A DNA stretch of 64,000 nt from Micromonospora yangpuensis (GCF_900091615.1 NZ_FMIA01000002.1:6014001-6078000), one strand, 5' to 3'. Shown: positions 14,798 through 25,031, counted from the stretch's first letter. Notes: a model not told the origin generated them from the letters alone. Numbers and translations: made by a program.

Positions 14798-17700
14798 GTG
14801 GCCACCATCGCGAACCTCCTGATCAAGTTGGGCGTCGACGTCAAGGGCGTCAAGGACGCCGAGCAGGCGGCACCGGTGGCGGAGCGGGCCGGTCAGAAGA
14901 CCGGCCGCTCCTTCGCCGAGGGCTTCCGCAAGACCGCGAAGATGGTCGGACGGATCGCCGCCACCGCCGCTCTCGCCGGTGGGGTGGCCGCCGGCGGGAT
15001 GCTCGCCCAGGGCCTCGGCCAGGCCCTGGAGAAGAGCCGGGTCGACGCGCTGCTCGCCACGCAGATCGCCTCCACCCCGGAGGCGGCGGCGAAGGCCGGC
15101 CAGGTGGCCGGTGACCTCTACAAGAAGGGGTTCGGCGAGTCCGCGGCGGGGGTCGCGGACGCGGTCAAGAGCGTGCTGCAGCACGGGGTCATCGACCCCG
15201 AGGCGGCGACGGCCGACATCGAGAAGGTGGCCGCCCGGGCCATCTCCGTCGGCCAGGTCATGGGCGAGGAGTACGACCGGGTCGGCGCCTCGGTGTCCAC
15301 GATGCTCAAGAGCGGCATCGCGAAGAACGCCGAAGAAGCGTTCGACGTCCTGGTGCGCGGCACCCAGCTCGGCGTCAACAAGTCCGGTGACCTCCTCGAC
15401 ACGTTCACCGAGTACTCGGTGCATTTCAAGTCGCTCGGGCTGAACGCGCAGACCAGCCTCGGCATGATGTCCCAGGCCATCGAGAAGGGTGGGTACAACG
15501 CCGACAAGGCTGCCGACGCCCTGAAAGAGTTCTCGATCCGGGCGGCCGACGGGTCGGCCCGGGCCAGCTTCAAGGCCCTCGGTCTCGACGCCGACCGGAT
15601 GCAGAAGGTCTTCGCCAAGGGCGGACCCCAGGCCGCTGCCGCGCTCGGCCAGGTGCTGACCAAACTCAAGGAGACCGAGGGTCAGGCCAACCACGCCGAG
15701 ATCGCCTTCGGTCTGCTCGGTACCCAGAGCGAGGACCTCAAGGGCGCGCTGCTGGCGATGAACCCGAAGACCGCAGCCGACGGGCTCGGCGACCTGGAGG
15801 GCGCCGCCGGCAAGGCCGGAGACACGTTGCAGAACTCGACCGCCGCCAAGGTCGAGGCGTTCAAGCGCAGGGTGCAGGGCGCGTTCATGCAGATGGCTGG
15901 TGCTGCCCTGCCGCACCTCGACGGGCTGATGGACAAGCTCGACAAGGTCAACTGGGACAAGATCGGCACCGACGCCGCCGCCGCAGTGCAGCAGCTCGGA
16001 CCCGTGCTGCAGCAGCTGAAGACCGACGCCGGGCCGGGGATGGCCGACAGCCTCAAGGTCGGCGCTGAGGTGATGAAGTTCGCCGCCGACAACGCCGACG
16101 TCCTGGCCAAGGCCCTGCCGTACCTCGTCGCCGGGCTCATCCTGGTCAAGACCGCGCAGGCCGGCGCGAACGTCGCCCAGGCCCTGTCCCCGGTGCTCAC
16201 CCTCGCCAGCGCGATGGCCAACCGGAAGCTCGCCGCCAGCAACGCCCAGCTGGCCACCGCGCTGACCGCGTCGACCACCGCGATGCGCGCCCAGGCCGTG
16301 GGCCAGGCCGCGTCCACCGCCGCCACCACCGCCGGCGACGCCGCCCAGAAACGATCCCTGATCTCGGCGGCGGCGTCCCGAGTCGCGATGGTGGCCACCG
16401 CCGTGGCGACCAAGGTCTGGGCCGCCGCCCAGTGGCTGCTCAACGCCGCGCTCGCCGCCAACCCCCTCGGGCTGATCATCATCGCGGTCATCGCCCTGGT
16501 CGCCGTCATCGTGCTGCTGTGGCAGAAGAACGAGGGCTTCCGCAACATGGTGCTCGCGGTCTGGGCCGCGATCAAGACCGGTATCGGCGCCGCCGTCAAC
16601 TGGTTGAAGGTCGCCGTGCCGGCCGCCTGGGCGTTCATCGTCGCCGCGGTGTCGGCGTACCTGCGGATGGTCCGTACGGCGGTGAGCACCGTGTGGGGGT
16701 GGATCACCGCCTACATCCGCACGGTCGTAGGCCTCTGGCGCACCGTCATCACGACCGCCTGGTCGTTGATCGTCGCCGTGGTGAGAGGCGCGATCAACCG
16801 GGTGCGCGCTGTCATCGCCACGATCAGCGCGGTCGTCGGTGTGATCCGGGGCGCGTTCGACCGGGCCCGCGCCGGCGCGGTGTCCCGGCTCTCCGCGCTG
16901 ATCTCCTATGTACGTGGCCTGCCCGGCCGGATCGTGTCAGCCCTGTCCTCGCTCCACGGCAAGATGCTCAGCATCGGTCAGAACATCGTGGCCGGTCTCC
17001 GGGACGGCATCGCCGGTGCCTGGCACATGGTGACCAGCAAGATCCAAGCACTGACCAACCTGATCCCCGCCAAGATCCGCGAGTTCCTAGGCATCCGGTC
17101 GCCGTCGAAGGTGACCACGAAGCTCGGCCGATACGTCACCGACGGTCTGGTCAAGGGCCTCACCGGCGGAGCGAAGGACATCAAGGCCGCCTCGTCCAAG
17201 GTGTCCCGGCTGATCGCTGAGGAGTTCACCGGCAGCCGGCGGCGCAAGCTGCAGGCCCGGGTCGCCGCCGGCACCAAGCAGCTGCTCACTCTGTCGGCCC
17301 GGCTGACCAAGGTCACCAACGACCGGGCCGCCGCGGAAAAGCGCCTCAACGACCTGTTGTCCGCCCGGACCAAGCTGGCCACCGACACCGCCGACAAGGT
17401 CCGCGAGTCCTTCAAGCTCGTCCAGGACTCGGAGGAGCCCGCCACGATCGGGTCGATGATCGGCCGGCTCACCGAGTCCCTCACCGCCGCGAAGGCCTTC
17501 GCGGCGAACATGAAGACCCTGGCCAAGCGGGGCTTGGCTGCCGACCTGATGCAGCAGCTCGCCGAGGCCGGACCGGTCGCCGGCGCGGCCACCGCCGCCG
17601 CCCTGGCCGGGGCGACCGACAAGGAGCTGGCGGAGCTCAACAAGCTGGCCACCGAGCTGGACAAGACCGCCACCGCGACCGGGAACACCGTCGCCGACTC

Positions 17701-18187
17701 CCTGTACGCGGCCGGCATCAAGGCCGCCAAGGGCCTGGTCGCCGGGCTCAAGAAGCAAGAGAAGGCGATCGAGTCGCAGATGCTGCGGATCGCCAAGAGC
17801 ATGGCCACCGCCATCAAACGCGCGCTCAAGATCAAATCACCGTCGCGGGTGATGCGAGACCTGATGGGCTACGTCGGCAAGGGTGCCGCCCTGGGCCTGG
17901 CCGACGGGCAGCGGCTCGTCGCCCGGGCGGCCGGGCGGCTCGCCGCCGCGGCGGTCCCGGCCCCGGGCGGGTGGAGCTTCGCCGGGCACCCCAGTGGCGG
18001 TGAGGACCGGCCCGGCTGGCGGCCGGGGTGGCGGCCGCCACCGCCTCCCCCCGCCGGCGGGGCAGCCGCCGGTGGTGACGGTGGGGACACCCACTACCAC
18101 TTCGCCGGGGCCGCCCCCACCGACCAGCAGATCGCCGCGATCGAGGCCCGCCGGGCCCGGCGGGCCCGGGCCGGACGGAAGGGGTAG
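14798..18187 (+). CDS. Tape measure protein
   Basis: At 1129 residues this is the longest phage gene, immediately after the G/T chaperones. It has an alpha-helical N-terminal half, a hydrophobic centre (LLNAALAANPLGLIIIAVIALVAVIVLLW, about residue 550-578) and long Ala/Lys helices towards the end, with two matching IKSPSRV / IRSPSKV motifs. At roughly 0.15 nm per residue it predicts a tail near 170 nm. It sets tail length and is ejected ahead of DNA. Confidence 0.93.
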   Translation: MATIANLLIKLGVDVKGVKDAEQAAPVAERAGQKTGRSFAEGFRKTAKMVGRIAATAALAGGVAAGGMLAQGLGQALEKSRVDALLATQIASTPEAAAKAGQVAGDLYKKGFGESAAGVADAVKSVLQHGVIDPEAATADIEKVAARAISVGQVMGEEYDRVGASVSTMLKSGIAKNAEEAFDVLVRGTQLGVNKSGDLLDTFTEYSVHFKSLGLNAQTSLGMMSQAIEKGGYNADKAADALKEFSIRAADGSARASFKALGLDADRMQKVFAKGGPQAAAALGQVLTKLKETEGQANHAEIAFGLLGTQSEDLKGALLAMNPKTAADGLGDLEGAAGKAGDTLQNSTAAKVEAFKRRVQGAFMQMAGAALPHLDGLMDKLDKVNWDKIGTDAAAAVQQLGPVLQQLKTDAGPGMADSLKVGAEVMKFAADNADVLAKALPYLVAGLILVKTAQAGANVAQALSPVLTLASAMANRKLAASNAQLATALTASTTAMRAQAVGQAASTAATTAGDAAQKRSLISAAASRVAMVATAVATKVWAAAQWLLNAALAANPLGLIIIAVIALVAVIVLLWQKNEGFRNMVLAVWAAIKTGIGAAVNWLKVAVPAAWAFIVAAVSAYLRMVRTAVSTVWGWITAYIRTVVGLWRTVITTAWSLIVAVVRGAINRVRAVIATISAVVGVIRGAFDRARAGAVSRLSALISYVRGLPGRIVSALSSLHGKMLSIGQNIVAGLRDGIAGAWHMVTSKIQALTNLIPAKIREFLGIRSPSKVTTKLGRYVTDGLVKGLTGGAKDIKAASSKVSRLIAEEFTGSRRRKLQARVAAGTKQLLTLSARLTKVTNDRAAAEKRLNDLLSARTKLATDTADKVRESFKLVQDSEEPATIGSMIGRLTESLTAAKAFAANMKTLAKRGLAADLMQQLAEAGPVAGAATAAALAGATDKELAELNKLATELDKTATATGNTVADSLYAAGIKAAKGLVAGLKKQEKAIESQMLRIAKSMATAIKRALKIKSPSRVMRDLMGYVGKGAALGLADGQRLVARAAGRLAAAAVPAPGGWSFAGHPSGGEDRPGWRPGWRPPPPPPAGGAAAGGDGGDTHYHFAGAAPTDQQIAAIEARRARRARAGRKG

Positions 18188-18189
18188 GG

Positions 18190-19107
18190 ATGCCAGGTCT
18201 TGCCGGGCAGGTGGTGCTCCCACCACCGCCCACCCCGCCGCCGCCGTCCCTGGACGTCGAGGAGTGGACGTTCATCGACGCTGCCGGCACGCACTGGCCG
18301 CTGACCCGGCGGGGGGTGGGGTACTGGGTGCTGCACGGCACCGTGACCGGCCTCGGTGTGACCCCCCGGGTGGTGACCCGGGACGACCGGGCCCGGGGCG
18401 GCACCGTCACCCGCCACGAGTGGATCAGCGGGAGGCTGATCACCTTCGACATGTTCGTTCGGGGCCGTACCCGGGCGGAGCTGTTGGCGCGGTGGCGGCC
18501 CCTCGGCCTGGCCCTACTCGGCGGCGGGGTGCTGCGCATCGCCCAGGCCGACGGCACCGTCCGGGAAATCGACGTCGAGCTGGAGCCCGGCAGCTACGAC
18601 AACCACCCCGAGCGGATCGGCCGCCACGAGCAGCCCACCGTCCAACTGTGGTGCCCCCGCGGCTACTTCCGCGACGTCGACCCGGTCGTCATCGAGCGGA
18701 CTCAGCGGCCCCGCCGCCGGTTCCTCGCCCCGTTCATGTCCGTCTCGTCGAGCCGGATTCCCGGCCGGGAGGTGCTGCGCAACGACGGCGACGCCGACGC
18801 CTGGCCGGAGGTCGAGCTGCGGGGCCCGTTCGCCGGCTTCACCGCGATCAACCACACCCTCGGTGAGACCTGGACCCTCGACCCCGGGTGGGACGGCGGC
18901 GGCCCCCTCGCCGCCGGTGAGGTGGTCCGGATCACCTCCGACCCTCCCACCGTCACCGGCCCGGCCGGCCAGGTCTGGTGGGGCGCACTCACCGGGGACC
19001 CCTGGCCGCTGGTCAAGGGCGACAACGACATCGAGATCGTGCTGTCCGGGGTCGGCCCGGGCGCCGGGGTCACCTTCACCTACCAGCGGCTGCGGGAGAT
19101 CCCATGA
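18190..19107 (+). CDS. Distal tail (Dit-like) minor tail protein
   Basis: The 305-residue protein directly follows the tape measure gene, the fixed place of the distal tail hub. After a Pro-rich N-terminus it shows the Dit pattern (tail hub strands followed by a C-terminal galectin-like part, ending GDNDIEIVLSGVGPGAGVTFTYQRLREIP). It starts 3 nt after the preceding stop, and its own stop overlaps the next gene (ATGA). Confidence 0.82.
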   Translation: MPGLAGQVVLPPPPTPPPPSLDVEEWTFIDAAGTHWPLTRRGVGYWVLHGTVTGLGVTPRVVTRDDRARGGTVTRHEWISGRLITFDMFVRGRTRAELLARWRPLGLALLGGGVLRIAQADGTVREIDVELEPGSYDNHPERIGRHEQPTVQLWCPRGYFRDVDPVVIERTQRPRRRFLAPFMSVSSSRIPGREVLRNDGDADAWPEVELRGPFAGFTAINHTLGETWTLDPGWDGGGPLAAGEVVRITSDPPTVTGPAGQVWWGALTGDPWPLVKGDNDIEIVLSGVGPGAGVTFTYQRLREIP

Positions 19108-20282
19108 GCGGCAGGCCCCGTCCGTACGACACCCAGGTCACCATCACCGACCGGCACTGCGTCCCGGTATCCAACCCCATCCGCTACACCGAGGTCGACG
19201 CCGAGATCCGCGTCAACGAGGTCACCGCCGGCTCGTTCACCGCCGCGGCGTACCCGGAGCTGTCCGAGGCCCTGGCCCCCGGCAACCGGGTCGTCATCCG
19301 CGACCAGGGCCAGGTCTTCAAGAGCGGGCCGATCGAGGCGGCGGACTACGTCCGGTCGGCCGCCGGGGAGGACGCCGGCGGCAAGTGGGTAGTGGACTTC
19401 GGCGACGACGGCGCGCACCTGGCCAACCGGATCACCTACCCGAACCCGGCCGTGGACGCCACCGCGCAGACCGCCGAGGCCGAGTGGACCGGCACCGGCC
19501 CGGCCGGCACCCTCATGCTCGCCCTCGTCGACGCCAACGGCGGGCCCGGCGCCCTGTCCTACCGGCGGGTGCCACAGCTGGTCATCGGCGACGGCGCAGG
19601 CCTCGGCGCGACCCTCACCTACACCAGCCGGTGGATCGACCTGTACGACGAGCTGCGGGCCCTGGCCGTGCTCGGCGGCACCGGCGTACCCGGCGGCACC
19701 CTCGGGTTCCGCGTCGTCCAGGTCGACCGGGACCTGGTCGCCGAGGTGTACGCCCCCCGTGACCGCACCGACATCGCCCGGTTCAGCTTCCCCAGCGACA
19801 CGCTGCGGTCGGTGCAGGTGGTCCAGGCCGCACCGACCTGCACCGCGGCCATCGTCGCCGGCGAAGGCCGCGGCACCGACCGGTCAGTCGTCGAGCGCGT
19901 CGACGCCGACGCCGTGGCCACCTGGTGGCGCAGCGAGCAGTTCGTCGACGCCCAGTCCGAGGACGACCCGGAGCAGCTGCAGCACGCCGGAGACGAGGCC
20001 CTCGACGGCGGCCGGGAACAGCTCACCGTCACCACCGAGACCATCGACACCCCACAGGTCACCTACGGCGACGCCTACCAGCTCGGCGACCTGGCCCGGG
20101 TGATCCCCGGCGGAGCCGCCCCGCTCACCGACATCGTCCGCGCGGTCCGCCTGCAGGTGACCCCCAGCACCGGCCGCCGCCGCATCGCCCTGATCGGCAC
20201 CCAGGCCGCCGTCACCGACCCGGCCTGGGTCGGCGAGAACCGCACCCTCGCCCGCCGGATCGCCCGCACCCAGAGGATCTGA
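19104..20282 (+). CDS. Tail protein, siphovirus Gp37-like (ReqiPepy6 type)
   Basis: The 392-residue protein resembles the ReqiPepy6 Gp37-like family found next to Dit in actinophages: VTITDRHCVPVSNPIRYTEVDAEIRVNEV, GNRVVIRDQGQVFKSGPIE and a C-terminal YQLGDLARVIPG...RLQVTPSTGRRRIALIG. It likely builds the tail-tip hub. The start at 19104 is fixed by the ATGA overlap. Confidence 0.82.
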   Translation: MSGRPRPYDTQVTITDRHCVPVSNPIRYTEVDAEIRVNEVTAGSFTAAAYPELSEALAPGNRVVIRDQGQVFKSGPIEAADYVRSAAGEDAGGKWVVDFGDDGAHLANRITYPNPAVDATAQTAEAEWTGTGPAGTLMLALVDANGGPGALSYRRVPQLVIGDGAGLGATLTYTSRWIDLYDELRALAVLGGTGVPGGTLGFRVVQVDRDLVAEVYAPRDRTDIARFSFPSDTLRSVQVVQAAPTCTAAIVAGEGRGTDRSVVERVDADAVATWWRSEQFVDAQSEDDPEQLQHAGDEALDGGREQLTVTTETIDTPQVTYGDAYQLGDLARVIPGGAAPLTDIVRAVRLQVTPSTGRRRIALIGTQAAVTDPAWVGENRTLARRIARTQRI

Positions 20283-20290
20283 GGAGGACC

Positions 20291-21268
20291 ATGGAGATCT
20301 CCTACCCCCACGAGGACTACCCCACCGAGGGCGAGGGGGCGGTCACCGAGGCCGAGTACGCCGGCGGCATCGGCTGGGGCTCCGCCTCCGGCCTGTTCGG
20401 CTCCCCCGCCGACCCCGCCCCCCTGTACCTGTCCGGCGGGAACCTGTGGCTGCGCTCCGGCGCGGCCGCCCGCCTCTGCGGCGTGGCCTACCGCAACGTC
20501 GACGAGCCCGGCGGCGGCGACCTCATGATCACCGGCATCGGCGCCAACAGCGGCGGCGCGACCCGCCTGGACCACATCGTCGTCCGCCTGTCCTGGACCA
20601 CCATGCTGGCCCGGCACCACGTCCTCACCGGCGTCGCCGGCGGCGCCCTCCCCCCGATCACCCAGCAGCGCGGATCCGGGGTCTTCGAGATCAGCCTCGG
20701 GCAGCTCGCGATCCCCGCCGGCGGCAGCGTCGCCAACGCCACCCTGACCCGACTGGGCTGGTACATCGGCACCGACGGCGACTACGTCTGCACCTCCGCC
20801 TCCCGGCCCCCGCACGCCCCCGGACGTCGAATCTGGGAGACCGACACCAGCCAGGGCCGCGTGTCCACCGGCGGCCGGTGGCTGCTGACCGCCGCACCCA
20901 CCACCGAGACCGTGATCAACTCGGCGCTGAACCACCTGACCATCACCACCGACAGCGTGCTGCAGCAGTGGGGCACCGGGCCCGGCAGTGAGGTCACCCT
21001 GCGGCTCGGGTCGTTCACCCGCTCCGGCGGGTCGGCGGTCACCCCCGCCCAGGATCTGCGGCTGCCCGCCACGGTGCCGGTCGTGGCCCGACACCCCAAC
21101 CGGGACCAACGGATGCCGGTCTACCTGCCCGGCGGCTACTCCGGGCAGCTGACCATCTTCTCCGCCGGTGCCAGCACTGCCGGCCAGATCCACCTCAGCA
21201 GCCACCCCGGCATCAAGGTCGGGGACACCATCCTCGGCACGAACGTGAGTTGGAGGATCCCAGATTGA
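20291..21268 (+). CDS. Minor tail / baseplate protein
   Basis: The 325-residue product starts after GAGGAGGACC and is beta-rich with Gly/Ser/Thr richness (SASGLFGSPADPAPLYLSGGNLWLRSGAAARLCGVAYRNVD). It resembles upper-baseplate or receptor-binding parts of actinophage tails. The TGA overlaps a TTG start of the next gene. Confidence 0.75.
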   Translation: MEISYPHEDYPTEGEGAVTEAEYAGGIGWGSASGLFGSPADPAPLYLSGGNLWLRSGAAARLCGVAYRNVDEPGGGDLMITGIGANSGGATRLDHIVVRLSWTTMLARHHVLTGVAGGALPPITQQRGSGVFEISLGQLAIPAGGSVANATLTRLGWYIGTDGDYVCTSASRPPHAPGRRIWETDTSQGRVSTGGRWLLTAAPTTETVINSALNHLTITTDSVLQQWGTGPGSEVTLRLGSFTRSGGSAVTPAQDLRLPATVPVVARHPNRDQRMPVYLPGGYSGQLTIFSAGASTAGQIHLSSHPGIKVGDTILGTNVSWRIPD

Positions 21269-23028
21269 CGCTCTTCCGATTCGGCGGTGGGCCGGCCGAC
21301 TGGAGCACCACCACCGCCACCATCTCCGGCGTCGACAACGTCGCCCGGTTCAAGGCCAGCAGCGTGCTGCGGTGCTGGGCAGCCCGAGAGGGCGACAACC
21401 GGATCACCGACCTGGCCGACGCCACCGGCACACCGGTCACCGAGATCCCGGTCACCGCGTCCAGCTTGCACCCGGCCGGGCACTGGCCAGAGTGGTTCGG
21501 CCCCCAGCCCAAGCTCTACGTCAGCGTCGACGACGGGCCCCGGGTCCTCATGGTCACCACCGACATGCCGGAGCTGGCCGGCCAGGCCCAGGCCCAGGCC
21601 ACCCAGGCCGCCCAGCTCGCCCAGGCCGCCGCCGGCGCGGCCGCCGAACTCGCTGCAGCGTCCAGCGTCCCCGCACACGAGGAACGCGCCGACCCACACC
21701 CCGGCTACCTGACGACCAGCCGCGGCGACACCCGGTATCAGCGGACCACCGTGACCGTCGGGGCCCTGGCGGTGCCCCTGGAGGTCGTCACCCTCACGAC
21801 CTCACCGGCCGTCGATGCCTCCGACATCCGGCAGATCTGGGTAGCCGGCCGGAAAACCTCCTGGCTCAACGAGCGGGGCTTGCCCCGTGCCGAGCAGCCC
21901 GAGGAAGAGCCATGGGACGCCCCGCTGACGCTGGTCATCGCCCGCAACGGCACCGGCCGCGCGTTGCTCGTCCAGCGACGCGACGCCGGCAGCATCCGCC
22001 GAGACGTCGGCGGTATCGACGCTCGCGGACGGTGGGTCACCTCCGACCAGGCGTGGACCCCGATCAGCACGGTCGACCCCGGCAGCACCGGCGCCTACGC
22101 GGCTGACACCTCCGACGAGGTCCAGACCCTGGCCATCCGGTGGGACACCAACGACCTGGTCAGGTTCGGCGGCCGACTGTCCTGCACCGGGATCACTGCC
22201 GGCCAGGCCCTGCTGCAGATCCCCGGGCCCTTCGTTCCCCTGTCCCGGCGGTTGCTCGCGGCCACCACCCTCGGCGGGGACCTGGTGCCCGTCGAGGCCA
22301 TGCCCGATGGTCGGCTTGTGGCCCGCCGGACCGTGCCGGGTCCGGCGATCCTGTCCGTGGACGACCTCACCTACGTCCGGATCACCGGTCAGACCGGTGG
22401 CGAGGTGGGCGACGGCTGGACCCTGACGCACGCCGGCTCTGCCACGCCCGGCACCACGTCGCCGTTGACCATCACCTACGCCGGCGTCGCCGGTCGGCTC
22501 TACGTCCTGGTCCTCGCCCGCTCCACCGCCACCGACCAGTACACCGGCGTCACCGCCGGCGCCAACACCTGGACCCTACGCACCGCCGCACCCAGCTCCG
22601 GCAGCGTCGGCCGCCGCATCGAGGTCTGGACCTGCCAGGCCACCGCCACGTTCAGCAGCGTCGTGGCGGCGATGTCCGGAGGCGGCATCGGGTACGCCAG
22701 CCTCTACGAGATCACCGGCCACAACCCCTCCGCCCCGGTCGACTCCGCCGCGGTCACCTCCGGCATCCGATCGGCGAGCCTCACCCCTGAGGCGTACCTG
22801 GTCACCCCTTCCGGGCCCGGCCGGCTCGTCCTCGCCGCCGTCCAGGCCAACAACAACACCACCGACCAGATCACCCCGAGCGCCGGCTGGACCACTCTGC
22901 CGAGCGCGTCCGGCGGTCCGAAGGTCGTCTACCGGCTCGACGCCCCGGTGGAGGCGCAGGGACCGGCCTGGACGCTGGCCAACAGCGTCGGGTCCGGCCA
23001 CGCTCTCGTCGCACTCAACCCAGCCTGA
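21265..23028 (+). CDS. Tail fibre / receptor-binding protein
   Basis: The 587-residue protein has a short N-terminal beta domain, an Ala/Gln helix typical of trimeric fibres (residues about 105-130, AGQAQAQATQAAQLAQAAAGAAAELAA) and long beta C-terminal domains that probably contact the host surface. TTG 21265 is chosen because GGAGG ends 8 nt upstream and it overlaps the preceding TGA; a TTG at 21250 lies before the ribosome site. Confidence 0.78.
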   Translation: MTLFRFGGGPADWSTTTATISGVDNVARFKASSVLRCWAAREGDNRITDLADATGTPVTEIPVTASSLHPAGHWPEWFGPQPKLYVSVDDGPRVLMVTTDMPELAGQAQAQATQAAQLAQAAAGAAAELAAASSVPAHEERADPHPGYLTTSRGDTRYQRTTVTVGALAVPLEVVTLTTSPAVDASDIRQIWVAGRKTSWLNERGLPRAEQPEEEPWDAPLTLVIARNGTGRALLVQRRDAGSIRRDVGGIDARGRWVTSDQAWTPISTVDPGSTGAYAADTSDEVQTLAIRWDTNDLVRFGGRLSCTGITAGQALLQIPGPFVPLSRRLLAATTLGGDLVPVEAMPDGRLVARRTVPGPAILSVDDLTYVRITGQTGGEVGDGWTLTHAGSATPGTTSPLTITYAGVAGRLYVLVLARSTATDQYTGVTAGANTWTLRTAAPSSGSVGRRIEVWTCQATATFSSVVAAMSGGGIGYASLYEITGHNPSAPVDSAAVTSGIRSASLTPEAYLVTPSGPGRLVLAAVQANNNTTDQITPSAGWTTLPSASGGPKVVYRLDAPVEAQGPAWTLANSVGSGHALVALNPA

Positions 23029-23114
23029 CCACCGTCGGCAACGCCGACGAACCTCCACACCCGCAGCCGCCACGCATCCGCGTGCGCGGCCGATGACGCA
23101 TGGGAGCAGCAATA

Positions 23115-23969
23115 ATGAAGATCATCAGCAGGTCGGCGTGGGGTGCCAGGCAGCCGAAGGGAGGCATCCCCACGGTGCAGTGGGCGAGCCGGACCGGTTT
23201 CGTCGTCCACTACAGCGCGGCGTCTCCGTCCCAGACCCCCAGGATCATCCAGGACTTCCACATGGATACCCGGGGGTGGCAGGACATCGGATACAACTTC
23301 CTGGTCGACGCCTCGGGGCGGATCTACGAGGGCCGCGGCTGGACGGCGCAGGGCGCGCACGTCGGCGGCCACAACACCGCCAACCTCGGGGTCTGTTTCA
23401 TCGGCCGCGACGAGAAGGACAAGATCGACGCCAGCCCGGAGGTCCGCCGGGCGATCCGGTGGCTGTACGACGAGGCCTGCCGACGGGCCGGGCGGAAGCT
23501 GACCCGACGGGGGCACCGGGACCTGGCGGCCACCACCTGCCCGGGTGACGAGCTCTACCGGTGGGTCCACGCCGGGATGCCCGTCGACGAGCCGGCCACG
23601 CCCGCCCCCAAGCCCAAGCCGCCGGCGAAGAGCCCGGCACCCGGTCCGGCGGTGGCGTTCCCGCTCCCGAAGGGCCACTACTTCGGCCCGGCGTCCGGAC
23701 CGGACCGGTCGGTGTCGGGGCACCACGGCCGGCGGTTCGGCGGCCGGCTGGACCGTGACTGGCTCAAGGGCTGGGCCGACCAGCTGGCCCGCCGGGGCTG
23801 GTCGATCGGCAAGGGCAAGCGGCACCTGGGCCGGCACGGCAACGACGGCCGGTACGGCGACGAGTACCGGGCCCTGATCGAGGCGTTCCAGCGGGACCAG
23901 GGCCTGGCCGTGGACGGGCTGCTCGGCCCGGACACCTGGACCGCCGCGTACCGCAACCCGGTCACCTGA
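23115..23969 (+). CDS. Endolysin: N-acetylmuramoyl-L-alanine amidase with peptidoglycan-binding domain
   Basis: The 284-residue protein has an N-terminal amidase-2/PGRP-like domain: FVVHYSAAS supplies the first zinc His, then YNFLVDASGRIYEGRGW, GHNTANLGVCFIG, and RRGHRDLAATTCPGDELY with the second His and Cys ligands. A Pro/Lys linker (about 160-185) leads to a C-terminal peptidoglycan-binding repeat (FQRDQGLAVDGLLGPDTW). No signal peptide is present, so release depends on a holin. ATG 23115 has GGGAG 9 nt upstream. Confidence 0.93.
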   Translation: MKIISRSAWGARQPKGGIPTVQWASRTGFVVHYSAASPSQTPRIIQDFHMDTRGWQDIGYNFLVDASGRIYEGRGWTAQGAHVGGHNTANLGVCFIGRDEKDKIDASPEVRRAIRWLYDEACRRAGRKLTRRGHRDLAATTCPGDELYRWVHAGMPVDEPATPAPKPKPPAKSPAPGPAVAFPLPKGHYFGPASGPDRSVSGHHGRRFGGRLDRDWLKGWADQLARRGWSIGKGKRHLGRHGNDGRYGDEYRALIEAFQRDQGLAVDGLLGPDTWTAAYRNPVT

Positions 23970-24349
23970 TGCCGGGCCAGCCGCGCCGGTGGTCGAGGGT
24001 CGCGGGGTACACGATGATGGCGGCCGCCGGCATCGGCGCCGCCGCGTACCCCACCCCCAGCGTGCGTGACGCCACCGGACCTCTGGTCTACCTCTGGGCG
24101 ACGTTCCTCGTCATCGGTGGCCTGCTCGCGGCGTATGGCGCGGTCACCGACCGGTGGATCGGCGAGCACCTCGGCCTGCCCCTGCTCTGGGCCGCACACG
24201 GCGTCTACGCCGTCGTCCTGGCCGCCGCGCTTGCCCCGGCCTCAGCAGTCGCGAGCCTGGCCATCGGCGCGTTCGCCCTGCTGCTGTTCGGCCGCTGGCG
24301 GGACGTGGCCACCGTCCGGCGGGAAGCCACCCGGCAGGCCTGCGAGTAG
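23969..24349 (+). CDS. Multi-helix membrane protein, possible holin
   Basis: The 126-residue product starts in the endolysin stop (TGATG). It has about four hydrophobic helices (VAGYTMMAAAGIGAAAY, LVYLWATFLVIGGLLAAYGAV, LPLLWAAHGVYAVVLAAALA, ASLAIGAFALLLFG). Position right after the endolysin suggests a holin or lysis-timing protein, but no holin family is recognised. Confidence 0.7.
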   Translation: MPGQPRRWSRVAGYTMMAAAGIGAAAYPTPSVRDATGPLVYLWATFLVIGGLLAAYGAVTDRWIGEHLGLPLLWAAHGVYAVVLAAALAPASAVASLAIGAFALLLFGRWRDVATVRREATRQACE

Positions 24350-24358
24350 GGGGACCCC

Positions 24359-24673
24359 GTGAGCACGTCCGAGGTGGTCACCGCCGTCATCGCCGCACTG
24401 CTCGGCGGCGGCGGGCTGGCGTTCCTGCAGGCCCTGTTCAGCGGCATCGGCAGCCTGCGCTCCGGCGCCCGGGCACATGAACGCGAGTCGGTTCAAGACC
24501 TGGCCAGGGCCCGCGACAAGGCCGACGAGCGCGCCAACCGGGCAGAGACCGACCGGGACTTCTGGCGCAACACCGCCGGCGGCTACGCCTACCAGTTGCG
24601 CCTTCGCGGCGCGGAACCGAACCCGCCCGATCCTGTCCCGCCGTCCGCGCGGGACGACACCAACAACCCCTGA
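24359..24673 (+). CDS. Single-helix coiled-coil membrane protein of the lysis cassette
   Basis: The 104-residue protein has one N-terminal membrane helix (VVTAVIAALLGGGGLAFLQALFSGIG) followed by a charged coiled coil (HERESVQDLARARDKADERANRAETDRDFW) and a Pro/Asp tail. This layout fits the second small membrane protein of actinophage lysis cassettes, or a spanin-like factor. Confidence 0.65.
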   Translation: MSTSEVVTAVIAALLGGGGLAFLQALFSGIGSLRSGARAHERESVQDLARARDKADERANRAETDRDFWRNTAGGYAYQLRLRGAEPNPPDPVPPSARDDTNNP

Positions 24674-24682
24674 GGAGACTCG

Positions 24683-24982
24683 ATGCACGACTACCTGATC
24701 TCCCTCATCCGAACCGCCGTGCCCGTCGGGGTCGGCGCGGCCCTGGCGTGGCTGGCCAGCCGCGCCGGGATTGTGCTCGACGCCGAGTCGTCCACCGGCC
24801 TGGTGGCCGCCATGGTGGCCCTGGCCATCGCCGGGTACTACGCCCTGGTCCGCGCGCTGGAGACCCGGGTGCCGTGGCTCGGGGTGCTGCTGGGCAAGCC
24901 GGCCAGCCCGGTCTACGGCCTCGACGGGCACCTGCGACAGATCCGGTCGACCACCACCTGGCCGCCACCACCATCCCGATAG
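24683..24982 (+). CDS. Two-helix membrane protein, likely holin
   Basis: The 99-residue product has two membrane helices (LIRTAVPVGVGAALAWLASRAG and STGLVAAMVALAIAGYYALVRAL) and a C-terminal tail, the usual architecture of small actinophage holins. GAGGAGAC precedes the ATG. It is the last late gene before the terminator at 25032. Confidence 0.7.
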   Translation: MHDYLISLIRTAVPVGVGAALAWLASRAGIVLDAESSTGLVAAMVALAIAGYYALVRALETRVPWLGVLLGKPASPVYGLDGHLRQIRSTTTWPPPPSR

Positions 24983-25031
24983 GATCGTCAACGCGGTCAC
25001 GACCGGCACCGGACCGGACGAGGCCGACCAA

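Noticed and set aside
14357..15916. A 519-residue minus-strand frame opposite the tape measure gene
   Set aside because: It is antisense to the frameshift pair and tape measure gene and has shadow-type composition.
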